A DNA stretch of 64,000 nucleotides from VRUE01 sp963796705 (GCA_963796705.1 CAWCMK010000001.1:620001-684000); one strand, 5' to 3'; numbered from the stretch's first letter, positions 17,450 through 26,915 are shown. The notes: generated from the letters alone by a model not told the origin. Numbers and translations are program-made.

Positions 17450-18385
17450 TCAATGGATTTTGCCGGAGATGAGGTCCTTGACCAGGGTGATCATGTGGAT
17501 CAAGGAGATGTCGCCCTGCTGGGCTGCGGCGGCAGCTGACACCATCAACTCCCCTCCTCCGGGCGAGGGTCCGTATCCGATCACGTTGATGTGCGTGAGC
17601 GAGGGCTCGCCGGCGCAGATTGGGCCGGTGCGCACTTCCAGAGGCGCTGGGGCCGGCGCTTCTTCAGACCCACACGGTGGCAGCGATGCGCTCGTTTTCG
17701 TGCCTGTCACAAAGAACGCCTTCTTCCCGACCTTCAGGGCTCTGTTGACGATGCCGAACTGATCGTGTTCTCGCATGGCCGATTGCACGGCGTCGCGTTC
17801 GGCCACGGAGAACACTTTCTTACTCCAGGGGACGATCTGGATTACAAGCGCAGGTTTGTAGTGCTTGCGAATCCTGCCCGAAAAAGTGCATAGGTTGCCG
17901 ACCTTCTTTTCGAGCGTCAGCGGGCCGGTCCCCACCAGGCTCGCGATTGCGCCGCGCGAAAGCGCCGAGCAGTCCGGGATTCCCGGCGAGCTCCTGTGAG
18001 ACGCCGCCGCGAAGGCGGGAAGCACGATCAGCGCCGCGAGTAGTGCGAGCAATGCGCTCCTCGTGCGGCGCTTGCGTATGGGCGCTTGAGAGATATAGCG
18101 ACGTATGCGATCGAGATTATCAGCGACCAGGGCGTGCGCCAGCACCACTCTTGCGCCGGGAGGGGCAGGAGCGGCGCCCAGGATTGGCGCCCTCTCCCCT
18201 TTTGCGCGACTGCGGCACGATCCCGTCAGAGGGCCGCAGCCACGCGGTGATGCGAAGCGATGAGGCCTTTGCTCCGTGTGGAGTCGGGCGAGCTGGCGGT
18301 CTCTGAAGGCTGCCCTCATCTTCCCGGGTGGTCGTCGCAGAGGCTTAGCTAGATTCTTCGCGTAACCGTGATCACGGTGGATCAC
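17450..18385 (-). CDS. exported protein of unknown function
   Basis: The recognisable protein begins with a basic n-region and hydrophobic segment (KRRTRSALLALLAALIVLPAFAAAS) at about 18070. A ~180-residue mature part follows, with cysteines in PDCSALS, GNLCTFSG, LPPCGSEE and GPICAGE. The Cys spacing resembles small secreted or lipoprotein-like actinobacterial proteins, but I do not recognise the family. The start is uncertain: ATG 18385 gives a long Arg/Pro-rich extension, while GTG 18148 is more plausible. The 5-prime end overlaps the ABC fragment on the other strand. Confidence 0.5.
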   Translation of the reverse strand: MIHRDHGYAKNLAKPLRRPPGKMRAAFRDRQLARLHTEQRPHRFASPRGCGPLTGSCRSRAKGERAPILGAAPAPPGARVVLAHALVADNLDRIRRYISQAPIRKRRTRSALLALLAALIVLPAFAAASHRSSPGIPDCSALSRGAIASLVGTGPLTLEKKVGNLCTFSGRIRKHYKPALVIQIVPWSKKVFSVAERDAVQSAMREHDQFGIVNRALKVGKKAFFVTGTKTSASLPPCGSEEAPAPAPLEVRTGPICAGEPSLTHINVIGYGPSPGGGELMVSAAAAAQQGDISLIHMITLVKDLISGKIH

Positions 18386-18649
18386 CTCCGCAAGATCTTC
18401 GGCCGGGTCGTGGCCGTGTCATTCGGGGTGCGGGCAGGGGAAATCTTCGGCATCCTCGGCCCCAACGGGGCCGGCAAGACGACGGCCGTCGAGTGCGTAC
18501 AACGTCTTCGTCGCCCCGACGGCGGAATGATTCGGGTGCTCGGGCTCAACCCGAGGACCCAGGACCGCAATCACGCGAAAGGCGCTCTCGACTCAACCCG
18601 ACAGCCGCCCTGTGCCGAGGTCGGTTGCGGTGGCGCATCTGAGCGCTAG
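18368..18649 (+). pseudogene. truncated ABC transporter ATPase fragment
   Basis: From GTG 18368, about 68 residues match an ABC-2-type ATPase: ITVDHLRKIFG, then GEIFGILGPNGAGKTTAVE (Walker A), then RRPDGGMIRVLGLNPR. After that the sequence turns into unrelated composition and stops at 18649. The Q-loop, signature and Walker B are missing, against about 300 residues for a complete protein. A few residues also seem lost between VVAV and SFGV. It is a remnant, not a functional ATPase; no permease gene is nearby. Confidence 0.7.
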
Positions 18650-20274
18650 TGGCGGTGTCGCCTGTGCCGCCGCTTGGGGAGCACCTTGAACGTGGCCGTG
18701 GCGGGCGTCGGATCGACGTTGCCGGCGGGGTCGATCGAGCGCACCGCGAAGCTGTAGCGGCCCGGTGCACGCAGGTTTCGGTAGGTGAGCGGAGAGGTGC
18801 AGGCGCCGAACGCAGCCGCTGGCTTACTCGTGGCCGAGTGCGCCGGGCGGCGGTGATGGTGCTTACGCCGCGGCTGGATCAGCTCGCATTCGAATGTGGT
18901 GTGGACGTCACCAACGGCTTCGAAGGCGATCATCACCGGGTGGCGAGACGCTCGCCGCTTCGGCTTGGGGGGACGGTTGATCGCCGTGTCGGGCGGCGTG
19001 GTGTCGCCCAGAACTCGCAGGAGCAGCCTTTCGTCGTTGCCGTTGGCGAGGGTTGCACCTCCGACCAGGACGCGGCGATCAGGTTCAACGGCGACCGTGT
19101 AGGCGGCGTCGGATGTTTCGGGAGGCGAGGGGAGGGTGAGGACCCCGTTCGTTCCCCAGGCGGGGTCTGGCTGACCGTTTGCGAGGCTGCGAAGCAGCAT
19201 CGGGTTGGTGTTGCTTGAGGCGAAGGTGGTCACCGCCGCGACGATCTTGCCGTCGTCGCTCTGGGCGAGGGCGCCGAGATACATGCCCGTGACTCCGCTC
19301 GGCGCTTCGAAGCTCGTCACGCCGCCGCTGCCGAAGCTCGTGTCCGGGGATCCGTCGGGCTGCAGTCTCGCGAAGTAGGCCTTGGTCGACTGACTGCCGG
19401 CTATGAGGATGCGCCCGTCGGGCTGGATCAGCAGCGCGTTGGATTCGGTCCCGGCTGGGAAATTCACCGGGGCGATGCCGTCGCCGCCTCCGAAATTCGG
19501 GTCGAGAGTTCCGTCCGGCCGGTAGCCGAGCACGTCCGTGTCGGGGCCCGAGTTCGCCAGAACGACGATCCGTTCTCCCTGCATGGCCAGGGCGTTCCCG
19601 ATGTCATTTCCACCCAGGTTCGTGTGAACGCCCGTCGGCCCACCGAAGCTGCCATCAACCGATCCATCGGAATGCAAGCGGGCCAGGAGCACGTCGTGAG
19701 AGCTGTTCGAGCCAGTCCGCCCGGCGATGAGGATCCCGCCACCCGAATCGATTGCGACGCCGTTGGCGAGGTCATCACCACCAAGGTCAAAGACGCTGAC
19801 CCCGTCTCCGGTCGGATTCGGGGGGTCGTTGCCGAAGGAGGGATCGAGGGCGCCCTGCGGCGTGAGGCGCGCGACCAGCGTGTCGAACGTGGAGCTGACC
19901 GACTCTTCGCCGCCGGCAATGAGGACCGACCCGTTCGGTTCGCGAACGGCGGCCGATGCGAACGAGTATCGGCTCTGGGCGAAGTAGGTCCCGCCCGCGG
20001 TGCCGAAGCCCGCGTCAAGGCCGCCATTGGCGAGATTCTGGGTTACCCAGATCCCCTTTCCTTCGCCGGCGCCGACCGAGAGGAAGCGCCCGTCGGCGCT
20101 CTCAAGCAGACCCGACGCCCCCTCGGCTCCGAGGCTGTCGATAAGGCTCAGATCAACCCGCCCGCCGCTGCCGAAGCTCGGGTCGAGCTGACCGTCGGCC
20201 GACGCCGCTTGCGCGAAGACCGTCATCGTCAGCAGGAAAGCCAGCGCCCATCTCGTGATCGCGCCGGCCCCCAT
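18646..20274 (-). CDS. exported delta-60 repeat protein with C-terminal Ig-like module
   Basis: A 542-residue protein with a signal peptide (WALAFLLTMTVFAQAASADG). Residues ~29-415 consist of about seven delta-60-type repeats, each with a G.LDPSFG.GG-like strand and a PDGRILIAG-like strand (LDPSFGSGG, LDAGFGTAG, LDPSFGNDP, VDGSFGGPT, LDPNFGGGD, PDTSFGSGG, PDPAWGTNG). This is a likely beta-propeller. After DTTPPDTAI comes one recurring Ig-like module (TFECEL...CTSPLTYRNL...DPAGNVDPTPA) and a basic His/Arg-rich tail. It is a secreted or wall-associated protein; the ligand is unknown. Confidence 0.82.
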   Translation of the reverse strand: MGAGAITRWALAFLLTMTVFAQAASADGQLDPSFGSGGRVDLSLIDSLGAEGASGLLESADGRFLSVGAGEGKGIWVTQNLANGGLDAGFGTAGGTYFAQSRYSFASAAVREPNGSVLIAGGEESVSSTFDTLVARLTPQGALDPSFGNDPPNPTGDGVSVFDLGGDDLANGVAIDSGGGILIAGRTGSNSSHDVLLARLHSDGSVDGSFGGPTGVHTNLGGNDIGNALAMQGERIVVLANSGPDTDVLGYRPDGTLDPNFGGGDGIAPVNFPAGTESNALLIQPDGRILIAGSQSTKAYFARLQPDGSPDTSFGSGGVTSFEAPSGVTGMYLGALAQSDDGKIVAAVTTFASSNTNPMLLRSLANGQPDPAWGTNGVLTLPSPPETSDAAYTVAVEPDRRVLVGGATLANGNDERLLLRVLGDTTPPDTAINRPPKPKRRASRHPVMIAFEAVGDVHTTFECELIQPRRKHHHRRPAHSATSKPAAAFGACTSPLTYRNLRAPGRYSFAVRSIDPAGNVDPTPATATFKVLPKRRHRRHRH

Positions 20275-20570
20275 GAGTCGAATATAGCCGCGCCGACGAT
20301 CGCGTCAAAAAGGCTGGCCGCAACGGACCGTTGCCGGGGAGGGGAAATCGACCGATATCCGTCCTACCCGCAACTCGCCAGCCTAACTTCGCTACGAGTG
20401 GCAGGACCGCTCACGCGATCAGCCGCGCTCAGGGGACTCAAGCGCCGCGGCGCGGCCACGGCTCAGCGGTCCGGGGTCGGCCCTGGAAGGGATCCGCGTT
20501 GGTCTCGATGGCGAAACCGGGCGCGGACCTCAGTCCTCGCGACCCGGCCCGATGTTGCGGTCGCGGCGGC

Positions 20571-21239
20571 TCAGGCGTCGTTGACGAGCATGCCGAAGAA
20601 GCGGCAATCGGCGCCGGTGTTGATCGCCACGCCGATTGTCTGTGCCGTGGAGAAGACCGCGAGCGTTCCCGCCGCGTCGAAGGCCGCCAGCCCGGTCGAG
20701 TTGCCGTCGTTGGCCACCGCCGTGTCCTGGCTGAGGATCGGGTAGGGCGCGTCGCCGGGGTTGATCGTGGTGCCCCCCGGGAGGCTTTCTGGCTGATTGC
20801 TGACGAAGGTGCCCGACTCGCTCGTCTTCACCGCCAGCGTGGCGTTCGTCTTGGCGCCGTCCGCGGCGCAGCTCGCGACGAAGCTCAGCGGCCCGAAAGG
20901 CCCGAACTGGTGAGGAGCATCCCCCTTGCTCATGCTGAAGCTCCAGCGCAGCAGTTTCGATGCCGACAGGTATGCGCTCGGACCCGCGCCCCCGAGTTCG
21001 GCTGCGTTCGTCGCCGTGTCGGCGAGATGGGCATGCGGGACGGTGCCGAGCTTTGAGAGGTTGATCTGCTGGCCGCCCAGCGAGTGCTTTTTCAGTCGGT
21101 TCGCGGGAATGCTGTGGGGCTTGATCGAGGATCCGTTGATGAGTTTCTTGGCGGCGATCGCCGACCCGGCCAATGCCAGCACGAGCGCGATCACCGAGAC
21201 GACGAGGGCTGGGGACGGACGGCGAGGTGCTGCGGACAT
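20571..21239 (-). CDS. exported stalk-motif protein, function unknown
   Basis: A 222-residue protein. The ATG at 21239 is fixed by aaggaggt a few bases upstream. A signal/anchor helix (ALVVSVIALVLALAGSAIA) is followed by the actinobacterial motif KKLINGSSIKPHSIPANRLK...SLGGQQINLSKLG. A globular ~130-residue C-terminal domain with two cysteines (ASCAAD, ADCRF) ends the protein. The same layout (anchor, stalk repeat, small beta-rich domain) recurs at 35120-35722. Proteins like this are common in Thermoleophilia and uncharacterised. Confidence 0.7.
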   Translation of the reverse strand: MSAAPRRPSPALVVSVIALVLALAGSAIAAKKLINGSSIKPHSIPANRLKKHSLGGQQINLSKLGTVPHAHLADTATNAAELGGAGPSAYLSASKLLRWSFSMSKGDAPHQFGPFGPLSFVASCAADGAKTNATLAVKTSESGTFVSNQPESLPGGTTINPGDAPYPILSQDTAVANDGNSTGLAAFDAAGTLAVFSTAQTIGVAINTGADCRFFGMLVNDA

Positions 21240-21492
21240 CTTGACCTCCTTCTGCGGGCCAGCCAACCGCACCCTGGCCCCCATCAACGGGTGTATTGGG
21301 GGAAGTCATATCACCGCGCGACAGATTGCGCGGCCGCTCCCAACAGCGTTGGCGAGAATTCTCGCCTCGAGCGGATGCTCGGGACCGAGTCCCCACCACG
21401 ACCGGCCTGCGTGCCCCACTGCCCGAGAGGGCGCATTTGGTTGACCTCGGGCGCGCCTTGCCAGAAGCCTTCTGTCGGTGGGTCAAGGTCGA

Positions 21493-22413
21493 CTAATCGA
21501 CGGGTGGCGGCTCGCCCTCCGCGCTTCGGGCCAGTCGTTGATCCCAGCCGCAGACATCGCAGGCATGCCGATAGGCGGCGCGGGCGAAATCGAGTGCGAG
21601 CTCGCGCGGATCCGCGGCCCCGATGACGTCGTCCCAGTCCAGGACGTACTCCCCCAGCTCGCTTTCCCAGCGCGAGGTCGCCGGGGGCAACTCGGTGTTG
21701 GCGAAGTCATCGGAAGCCGGATGCGCGTAGGCGTAGAAGGCCGGCTTGGGATAGCGCCCATCGCCCGGCCACCAGCCAAAGGCGAACTCCTGCGAATCCA
21801 TCGCGTTGCGCATGATGAAGTCCTCGGCAGGAGGTTCCGCCGGGGCACCGGAGAAGAGGTTGACGGCGAGGTCGAACGAGCCCCACCAGGCGTTGACGGG
21901 AGTCGAGCGGCCGCGATATGGAGCCCGGAAGGCCGCGAGAACGATCGCCGCCCCGGTCGCCATCGCCATATAGGTCTCGACCTGTTGCGGATCGTAGGTC
22001 GCGTGCTCAAGGTCCTCGTCGAGCGGCACCGTCCAGGTGACCTCCTGCGGCGTGGGGTCTATCTCCACCGGGCCGGCGAGCTCACTCACTGCCGCCAGCA
22101 CCGCGCGCGTCACCTCCCCGACCGGACGGTCGGGTCTCAGCGGCACGGCCCGGCGGGAGCCGCCGCTGCTTTCGAGGACCGCCTGATGGCGCTGCAGGTC
22201 CAGCGCCGCGACGAAGGCGCCCTCGCCGTTGGGAGACGGCAGGGGCGCGGTCTCCAAACCACGCGCGGTGAGCCGCAGGGCCGCATGCTGGAGCTGGGGC
22301 TCGGGCGGCGCCAGTTCGGCAGCGAGCTTGCCGAGAACCTGGCTGTGGGCGTGCAATGTGTCGCAAGTCGGACGCCACTCCTGGTAGGCGATCGAGGGAA
22401 GCGTGGCGCGCAT
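21493..22413 (-). CDS. DUF5996 family protein
   Basis: A 306-residue cytosolic protein opening with SIAYQEWRPTCDTLHAHSQV, with WWGSFDLAVNLFSG and AFYAYAHP near the C-terminus, as in DUF5996. No cofactor motif is evident and the function of the family is unknown. The frame stays open upstream to 23034, but the part above 22413 is out-of-frame sequence over the VOC gene, so the ATG at 22413 is the start. It lies downstream of, and probably with, the VOC-family gene. Confidence 0.75.
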   Translation of the reverse strand: MRATLPSIAYQEWRPTCDTLHAHSQVLGKLAAELAPPEPQLQHAALRLTARGLETAPLPSPNGEGAFVAALDLQRHQAVLESSGGSRRAVPLRPDRPVGEVTRAVLAAVSELAGPVEIDPTPQEVTWTVPLDEDLEHATYDPQQVETYMAMATGAAIVLAAFRAPYRGRSTPVNAWWGSFDLAVNLFSGAPAEPPAEDFIMRNAMDSQEFAFGWWPGDGRYPKPAFYAYAHPASDDFANTELPPATSRWESELGEYVLDWDDVIGAADPRELALDFARAAYRHACDVCGWDQRLARSAEGEPPPVD

Positions 22414-22535
22414 CGGTTGAGCATAGGGCAGCGCCTCCAGGGTCCGGGTGAATCCGGACACCGCTTCGGCCTCTCCATCACGGGCATCGCGGCGCAGAGC
22501 TCGCCCCAGCGGCGGGCGCCTCCGTCGCCTCCCGA

Positions 22536-22560
22536 CCGGGGGGGACTTGCAATCCCCCGG
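22536..22560 (-). terminator. GC hairpin between the VOC and DUF5996 genes
   Basis: CCGGGGG (22536-22542) pairs with CCCCCGG (22554-22560), a 7-bp stem with an 11-base loop, 70 bases after the VOC stop. There is no T-run. It could attenuate read-through. Confidence 0.25.
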
Positions 22561-22627
22561 CTTCAATCGCCAAAGCTCCGCGAGCGTTTCGCAGGCGGCC
22601 AGCGAAAACACCAGCCGGGCGGGCCGC

Positions 22628-22978
22628 TCAGGAGGGCGGCTGGTGCAGCCCGAAGCTCGAGCCCTGGTTGTCGCGGCAGAAGGCGAACGTCCCGGAGGGA
22701 CCGGGTCCGGAATGCTCGTTGAACACGGCCTCGCCGCCCAGCTCCCGAACCCGCTCGGCAGCCGCCCCGATGTCCTCGACTCTGAAGAACAGGTAGGGGC
22801 CCCCACCCTGATCGCCGCCGTGCAATCCACCGCTGACGTTCTCCGTCTCAATCTGGAAGCCGTGCTCCTCGCCGGCGGGACCGGGCACCATCTGCCATCC
22901 GAAAAGCTGCCCGTAGAACTGTCGCGCCGGGCCGGGATCCTTGACCCCCAACTCGAAAAATGAGACCTCACCTGCCAT
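22628..22978 (-). CDS. VOC family protein (glyoxalase/bleomycin-resistance fold)
   Basis: A 116-residue protein with the single VOC beta-alpha-beta-beta-beta unit repeated: FFELGVKDPGPARQFYGQLFGW, GPYLFFRVEDIGAAAERVRELGG and FAFCRDNQGSSFGLHQ. VOC proteins are metal-dependent dioxygenases, isomerases or binders; the reaction cannot be inferred. The start is decided by a perfect aaggaggt just upstream of ATG 22978. It is probably co-transcribed with the DUF5996 gene. Confidence 0.85.
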   Translation of the reverse strand: MAGEVSFFELGVKDPGPARQFYGQLFGWQMVPGPAGEEHGFQIETENVSGGLHGGDQGGGPYLFFRVEDIGAAAERVRELGGEAVFNEHSGPGPSGTFAFCRDNQGSSFGLHQPPS

Positions 22979-23120
22979 CGGCTACCTCCTTCTCGTCGCC
23001 TGGAATCTCCCCGTCTCCACTCGCAATAGCACAACTTGATGCCGCTCGTCCTCCTTTGAGGCGGGCGCCGGAAAGCTCGCTCCGAGCTCCCTGCGGCAAA
23101 TGGGCCCTCGCGGTCGAGGT

Positions 23121-24149
23121 TCAGCGGCGCAGGGTGAGGAGCGCTTCGCCGAACTGGCCGTATTGGTCGGCGCTGTAGGAGGCGCTCGGGACGGCGTAGA
23201 TCCGGATCGGCAGCCGCCGGTAGTGCGCGATCGCCGCTCGCAGGCCCCGCTGCACGGGCAGGCGGGCGCTCGAGCTCCAGTGTGCCCCCTTACCCCGGAA
23301 CACCTTGAATCCGAGCACCGGATTTTCTTCGGTCTCGACCGGGCTGCCGTCGCGATAGACAAAGTAGACGTTGGCGGCATCGTGATGGGAGAAGGAGCAG
23401 TTGATATGGACCGGCAGCCCCCTGCTCAGAAGAGCCCCGATGCTCACGGCCCGCGCCCTGACCGCGCAGGGAAGCGGATTGAAGTCCACCCTTGCCGCCT
23501 GGCTGGAGTGCCCGAGCTGGTCGGTGGCGCGAAACCAGAAGCTGTAGTCACGACGCACCCGCGGCAGCCGCTGGCCGGGGATGAGTTCGGCACTGCGGTT
23601 TTCCTTGCAGCTCGACCAGGCCGGGGTCCCACCGAGCGGGGTCAGCGAGCATTCGAGGTGCACGCTGATCGGCACCGCCGCAGCGGTTTCGACCGAGGCG
23701 AGAAAGGACGGTTCCCAGGGCGAACCGCCGGGACTCCCGAGCCGCACCTTGGGAGGCGTCGCGTCGACGGTGAACAGGAAGCTGCCCCAGAGCAGCAGGC
23801 CACCGTTGCTCGCATACCAGCCGGCGACGAAATCGTGGGTGCCGTCGGCGAGCGGTGACGCCGGCCTGAAGCTCGCGCAGAGCGCCGCCGTGCAGCCGGC
23901 CAGGGGCGGGCCGCAGGGGCCCGGTTGCGCATCGTCAATCGAGCACTGGATCTGCACACCTTCGAATTCGGCTTCGCTTGCCTCAATCCCGAGCGTCGGC
24001 CTCGGGTCGCCGGTCAGCATCGCTTCGCCGACGGTCGGTGGCGGGACGATCCTCACGGTCGGTTCGGCCAGGGCCCGCGCGGGCGCGGCCAGGGCCATTA
24101 CGAGGGCGAGAATCGTCGCCCACCGGAGTCTCCACTCGGGCCGGGGCAC
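23121..24149 (-). CDS. exported protein of unknown function with beta-sandwich repeats
   Basis: A 342-residue protein with a signal peptide (WATILALVMALAAPARALA). The mature part contains Ig-like features: FEGVQIQCSIDDAQPGPCGPP, SFLFTVDATPPKV, VHLECSLTPLGG, YSFWFRATDQLGHSSQAARVDF. These resemble divergent copies of the local FECRLD...PC module. The C-terminal ~100 residues (VYFVYRDGSPVETEENPVLGF) are unrecognised. It belongs to the run of minus-strand exported-protein genes from 24 to 29 kb. Confidence 0.65.
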   Translation of the reverse strand: MPRPEWRLRWATILALVMALAAPARALAEPTVRIVPPPTVGEAMLTGDPRPTLGIEASEAEFEGVQIQCSIDDAQPGPCGPPLAGCTAALCASFRPASPLADGTHDFVAGWYASNGGLLLWGSFLFTVDATPPKVRLGSPGGSPWEPSFLASVETAAAVPISVHLECSLTPLGGTPAWSSCKENRSAELIPGQRLPRVRRDYSFWFRATDQLGHSSQAARVDFNPLPCAVRARAVSIGALLSRGLPVHINCSFSHHDAANVYFVYRDGSPVETEENPVLGFKVFRGKGAHWSSSARLPVQRGLRAAIAHYRRLPIRIYAVPSASYSADQYGQFGEALLTLRR

Positions 24150-24266
24150 GCGCCGATTGTCTCATCGTCCGGGGCCCGCGTCGGCCGATCAGCATCAGCA
24201 GCGCCGAGTAATGCTTGTGCCCCGCCCCTCGCCGAGCGGCCTTGACGAGTCGGGTGGAGGCTCGCG

Positions 24267-25075
24267 CTAACGCGCCCGGCAGCTGCGGATCGTTTCGGTG
24301 GTCAGCTGGTTGCCGCCCTCAAAGGTATAGGTGGCGCGAGCCAGCGAGAGGAAGCCCGCAGTGAAGCCGTTTGGCACCGGGCAGGAGGCGCTCAGGTAGC
24401 TGTGCCTGCGACCCGAGAAGTTGAAGCGGCGCGAAACCCTGATCTGGAAATCGGCGACGTGCGGCCAGGGACCCGCCGAGCGGCGGATCAGGGCGACGAG
24501 GACCGTGCGGAAGGCGCCGGAGCGGTGGTGGACGCTGAATGGGATCACAAAGGAGACCGGCGGGCTCATGGAGTAAGCGTGTACCAATACGGCATGGTGG
24601 CCGGACCTGGTGCGTCCGTTGAAGGCGGTCAGCTGGGCGCGGATGTCAAAGGGAGGCTGGTTGGGGACGAAGATCTTGGCGAAGAGGCGCCCCTTGCCCA
24701 CCGCCGCCCCGCCGCAGACCGCCAGCGCCTGGTTCGTGTCGGTTCCGCGCAGCCGCTTGCGCGGGCAGGCGGGCAGACCGCGGGTATCGAGCACCCCTCT
24801 CCAGGCCAGTTCCAAGCGGATCCAGTTGACACGAGGCAGGGGCGAGCGGTCGGTCGTGAGGACGTGGCCGGCGAGGCGCACGGCGACCGGGGCGCGGTCG
24901 CTGCGCGGCAGTTTCCTGGGCGAGATGCCGCCGTTCAAAGAGACAACCAGGTTTCCCTCTTGAGAGCGTTCCGCCGCGGCGGTTCCGACGAGAATCGCGA
25001 GTGCGGCCACAGCCGGCGCGGCGAGGAAGAGCCAGCGCCTGATCTTTGAACAGCGCCGTTTCCTGATGCGCGCAT
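24267..25075 (-). CDS. exported protein of unknown function, start disrupted by a 2-base shift
   Basis: The mature protein (SFVIPFSVHHRSGAFRTV, PVPNGFTAGFLSLARATYTF) is ~230 residues and unrecognised. In its frame the only start is GTG 25010, which falls inside the signal peptide. Upstream in frame lie RKRRCSKIRRWLFLAAPAVAAL, an ideal signal n- and h-region, but with no start codon before a stop. An ATG at 25075 reads into this frame if one GC pair is removed from ATGCGCGCATC (25068-25072). I therefore place the gene start at 25075 with a 2-base frameshift, real or artefactual. Confidence 0.55.
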
Positions 25076-25084
25076 GGTACGCCT

Positions 25085-25118
25085 ATGTTTCCAACTATGC
25101 AAGTGCTCTTTATGTCAA
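25085..25118 (-). promoter_or_regulatory. candidate promoter for the 24267-25075 gene
   Basis: On the minus strand a perfect TTGACA lies at 25118-25113, followed by an unusually AT-rich stretch with TTGCATAGT and AACATAGG before ATG 25075. The -10 element is not certain (CATAGT or a later match), but the local AT-richness stands out. Confidence 0.4.
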
Positions 25119-25325
25119 GCGTCCTTGCTCCAAACCGGCGGCAGGAGATCTGGGGGCTCGGCCCGGCGGCGACGCCCCCCTCGGCGCCGGGATCCTTAAC
25201 GATGAGGCGGGCCCGGTTCGGCGAAGCCCGAGATCCGCACGATGCCCCGCGCCAGGCTGCGCACATCTGGGCAGATTCCGCCCGCCGAGGTCGGTCGCCG
25301 GGAGGATCCCCCCTCGGCGCTCCGA

Positions 25326-26915
25326 CTAGCGCTTCTTCGCCTTCCGCTTGACCCTGAAGGTGAAGCTCGCCGGGGTCGGGTCTGTGCCGCCGGGGCCGAT
25401 GGCCTCGACCGCAAAGCTGTGCTTCCCGGGCTTCACCCTGTAGGTCTTCGGCGAGGTGCACGGCGCGAAGGCTCCCCGGTCGAGCCGGCACTCGAAGGTT
25501 GCACCGGCGGGCACCGAGGAGAAGCTGAATCTGACCTTCGCCTTCTTCCTCGTCTTCAGCCTGGGTTTTGGATGGGAGCCGAGGACGGTGTTGGGGGGGG
25601 TCAGGGCGCTGACCGTGTAGGTGACCTCCTTGCTCGCGGTGCCACCGTCGAGGTCTTCGGCGTGCACGACGAAGCTGTGCACGCCCAGCGTCGAGGTGTC
25701 GAGCGGGGCGCCGTTGGCGATCGGGCCCGAGCAGCTCTTCACACCGGTGCCTTCTCCCGGGGCGCAGGAGTAGATCGCGCTGACGGCCTGGTTCTGTGTG
25801 AAGGTGGCGCCGTTTGCGGGCGAGGAGATCGAGATCGTCGGCGGCACGGCGACCGTGTAGCTGACTTCCTTGCTCGCCTTAGCTCCGTCCGCGTCTTCGG
25901 CGCTGACCTTGAAGGTGTGCGGCCCGGCCGTGGAGGTGTCGAGCGCCCCGCCGTCGGCGACGGGGCCTTCGCACGTTTCCAGAGTCGTCCCCGACGGCGC
26001 CATGCAGGTGTAGGAGGCGTGGATCACTTCGCCCTTCACGTAGATCGCGCCGTCGGCGGGGCTCGTCAGCGAGATCGCCGGCGGCACCAGCGTGTAGCTG
26101 AATTCGATCTTCGGCGCCGCCGTTGTCAGGGCCTGCAGGCCGAGCGCCGGAACCAGCGAGGAGCCCCCGCCCCCTCCGCCCCCTCCGTAGGAGCAGCCGC
26201 CACTGCCACCGCCGCCGCCGTAGTAGCCGCCGCCACCGCCACCGCCACCATTGCCACCCCCGCCGCCGCCGTCCGCGCCGGATCCCAGCTGGCCATCGGA
26301 GCCGGTGCCGCCACAGCCGCTGCCGCCGCTGCCGCCGGTGCTTGCGGTGCCGGCACCGCCGCCGAGATTCCCGCTTTCCGGCGCTTCTGCGCCCGCTTCA
26401 CCGGCGCCGCCACCGACGCCACCGAAACCTTCGATGCCGCTGCCGCCGCCACCGCCACCGCCGGCGGCGACGATCAGGCGGGTGTCTTCGGTGCTGAGGG
26501 CGACCGAGCGCGGCACCGTGCGGACGTCGCTTGCCCCACCGCCGCCACCTCCGGCCAGGGCGCCATTGCCGCCACCGTTGAAGCCCCCCACACCGGCGAC
26601 CTGACCGGCGCCGCCGACCTCTACGTAGAGCGTCTGGCCGGGGCTCACGGTGAGGCTGCCGCTGACTTCCGCGGCCTCCCCACCGCTCACTTCGCTGTTC
26701 GCGCCCGCACCGCCGATTGCCTTGACGCCGAGACTGGTCACTCCACCGGGTACCGTGAAGGTCTGCTCGGCGCCGGTGTAGGTGAAGGTCGTGGTGCTCG
26801 CCTGTGCGGTGCCCGCGGATCCCAGCACCGCGAGCAGGGCGCCGCCCAGGACGGCGATGCTCCTCAGCGGCCGGCGGCGCCGATCGCATACCTTTGCTGG
26901 AGCGCGAATTTCCAC
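25326..26915 (-). CDS. exported glycine-rich protein with Ig-like C-terminal domains
   Basis: A 529-residue protein. A signal peptide (RSIAVLGGALLAVLGSAGTAQA) is followed by TTTFTYTGAEQTFTVPGGVT and a beta-rich start. Residues ~120-255 are long poly-Gly stretches with Ser, Ala and Tyr (GGGGYYGGGG), like the glycine-rich domain of several bacterial surface proteins. Then come two related repeats (ISLTSPADGAIY / ISISSPANGATF, each ending KASKEV.YTV) and one local FECRLD...PCTSPKTY...DPTPA module with a basic tail. It is a structural or adhesive surface protein by inference. Confidence 0.75.
   Translation of the reverse strand: MEIRAPAKVCDRRRRPLRSIAVLGGALLAVLGSAGTAQASTTTFTYTGAEQTFTVPGGVTSLGVKAIGGAGANSEVSGGEAAEVSGSLTVSPGQTLYVEVGGAGQVAGVGGFNGGGNGALAGGGGGGASDVRTVPRSVALSTEDTRLIVAAGGGGGGGSGIEGFGGVGGGAGEAGAEAPESGNLGGGAGTASTGGSGGSGCGGTGSDGQLGSGADGGGGGGNGGGGGGGGYYGGGGGSGGCSYGGGGGGGGSSLVPALGLQALTTAAPKIEFSYTLVPPAISLTSPADGAIYVKGEVIHASYTCMAPSGTTLETCEGPVADGGALDTSTAGPHTFKVSAEDADGAKASKEVSYTVAVPPTISISSPANGATFTQNQAVSAIYSCAPGEGTGVKSCSGPIANGAPLDTSTLGVHSFVVHAEDLDGGTASKEVTYTVSALTPPNTVLGSHPKPRLKTRKKAKVRFSFSSVPAGATFECRLDRGAFAPCTSPKTYRVKPGKHSFAVEAIGPGGTDPTPASFTFRVKRKAKKR

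Noticed and set aside
20331..21626. plus-strand open frames over the stalk-motif protein
   Set aside because: They are antisense shadows; the minus-strand gene has a perfect Shine-Dalgarno, signal peptide and family motif.
22536..22560. tRNA T-arm-like stem
   Set aside because: The 7-bp stem has an 11-base loop without TTC and no other tRNA arms around it.
22414..23034. N-terminal extension of the DUF5996 frame
   Set aside because: It overlaps the VOC gene on the same strand in another frame and has Ser/Arg-rich shadow composition; the family starts at ATG 22413.
26150..26470. repeat array or CRISPR-like region
   Set aside because: The periodic GCC/CCG triplets encode poly-Gly of the surface protein on the minus strand; there are no spacers.
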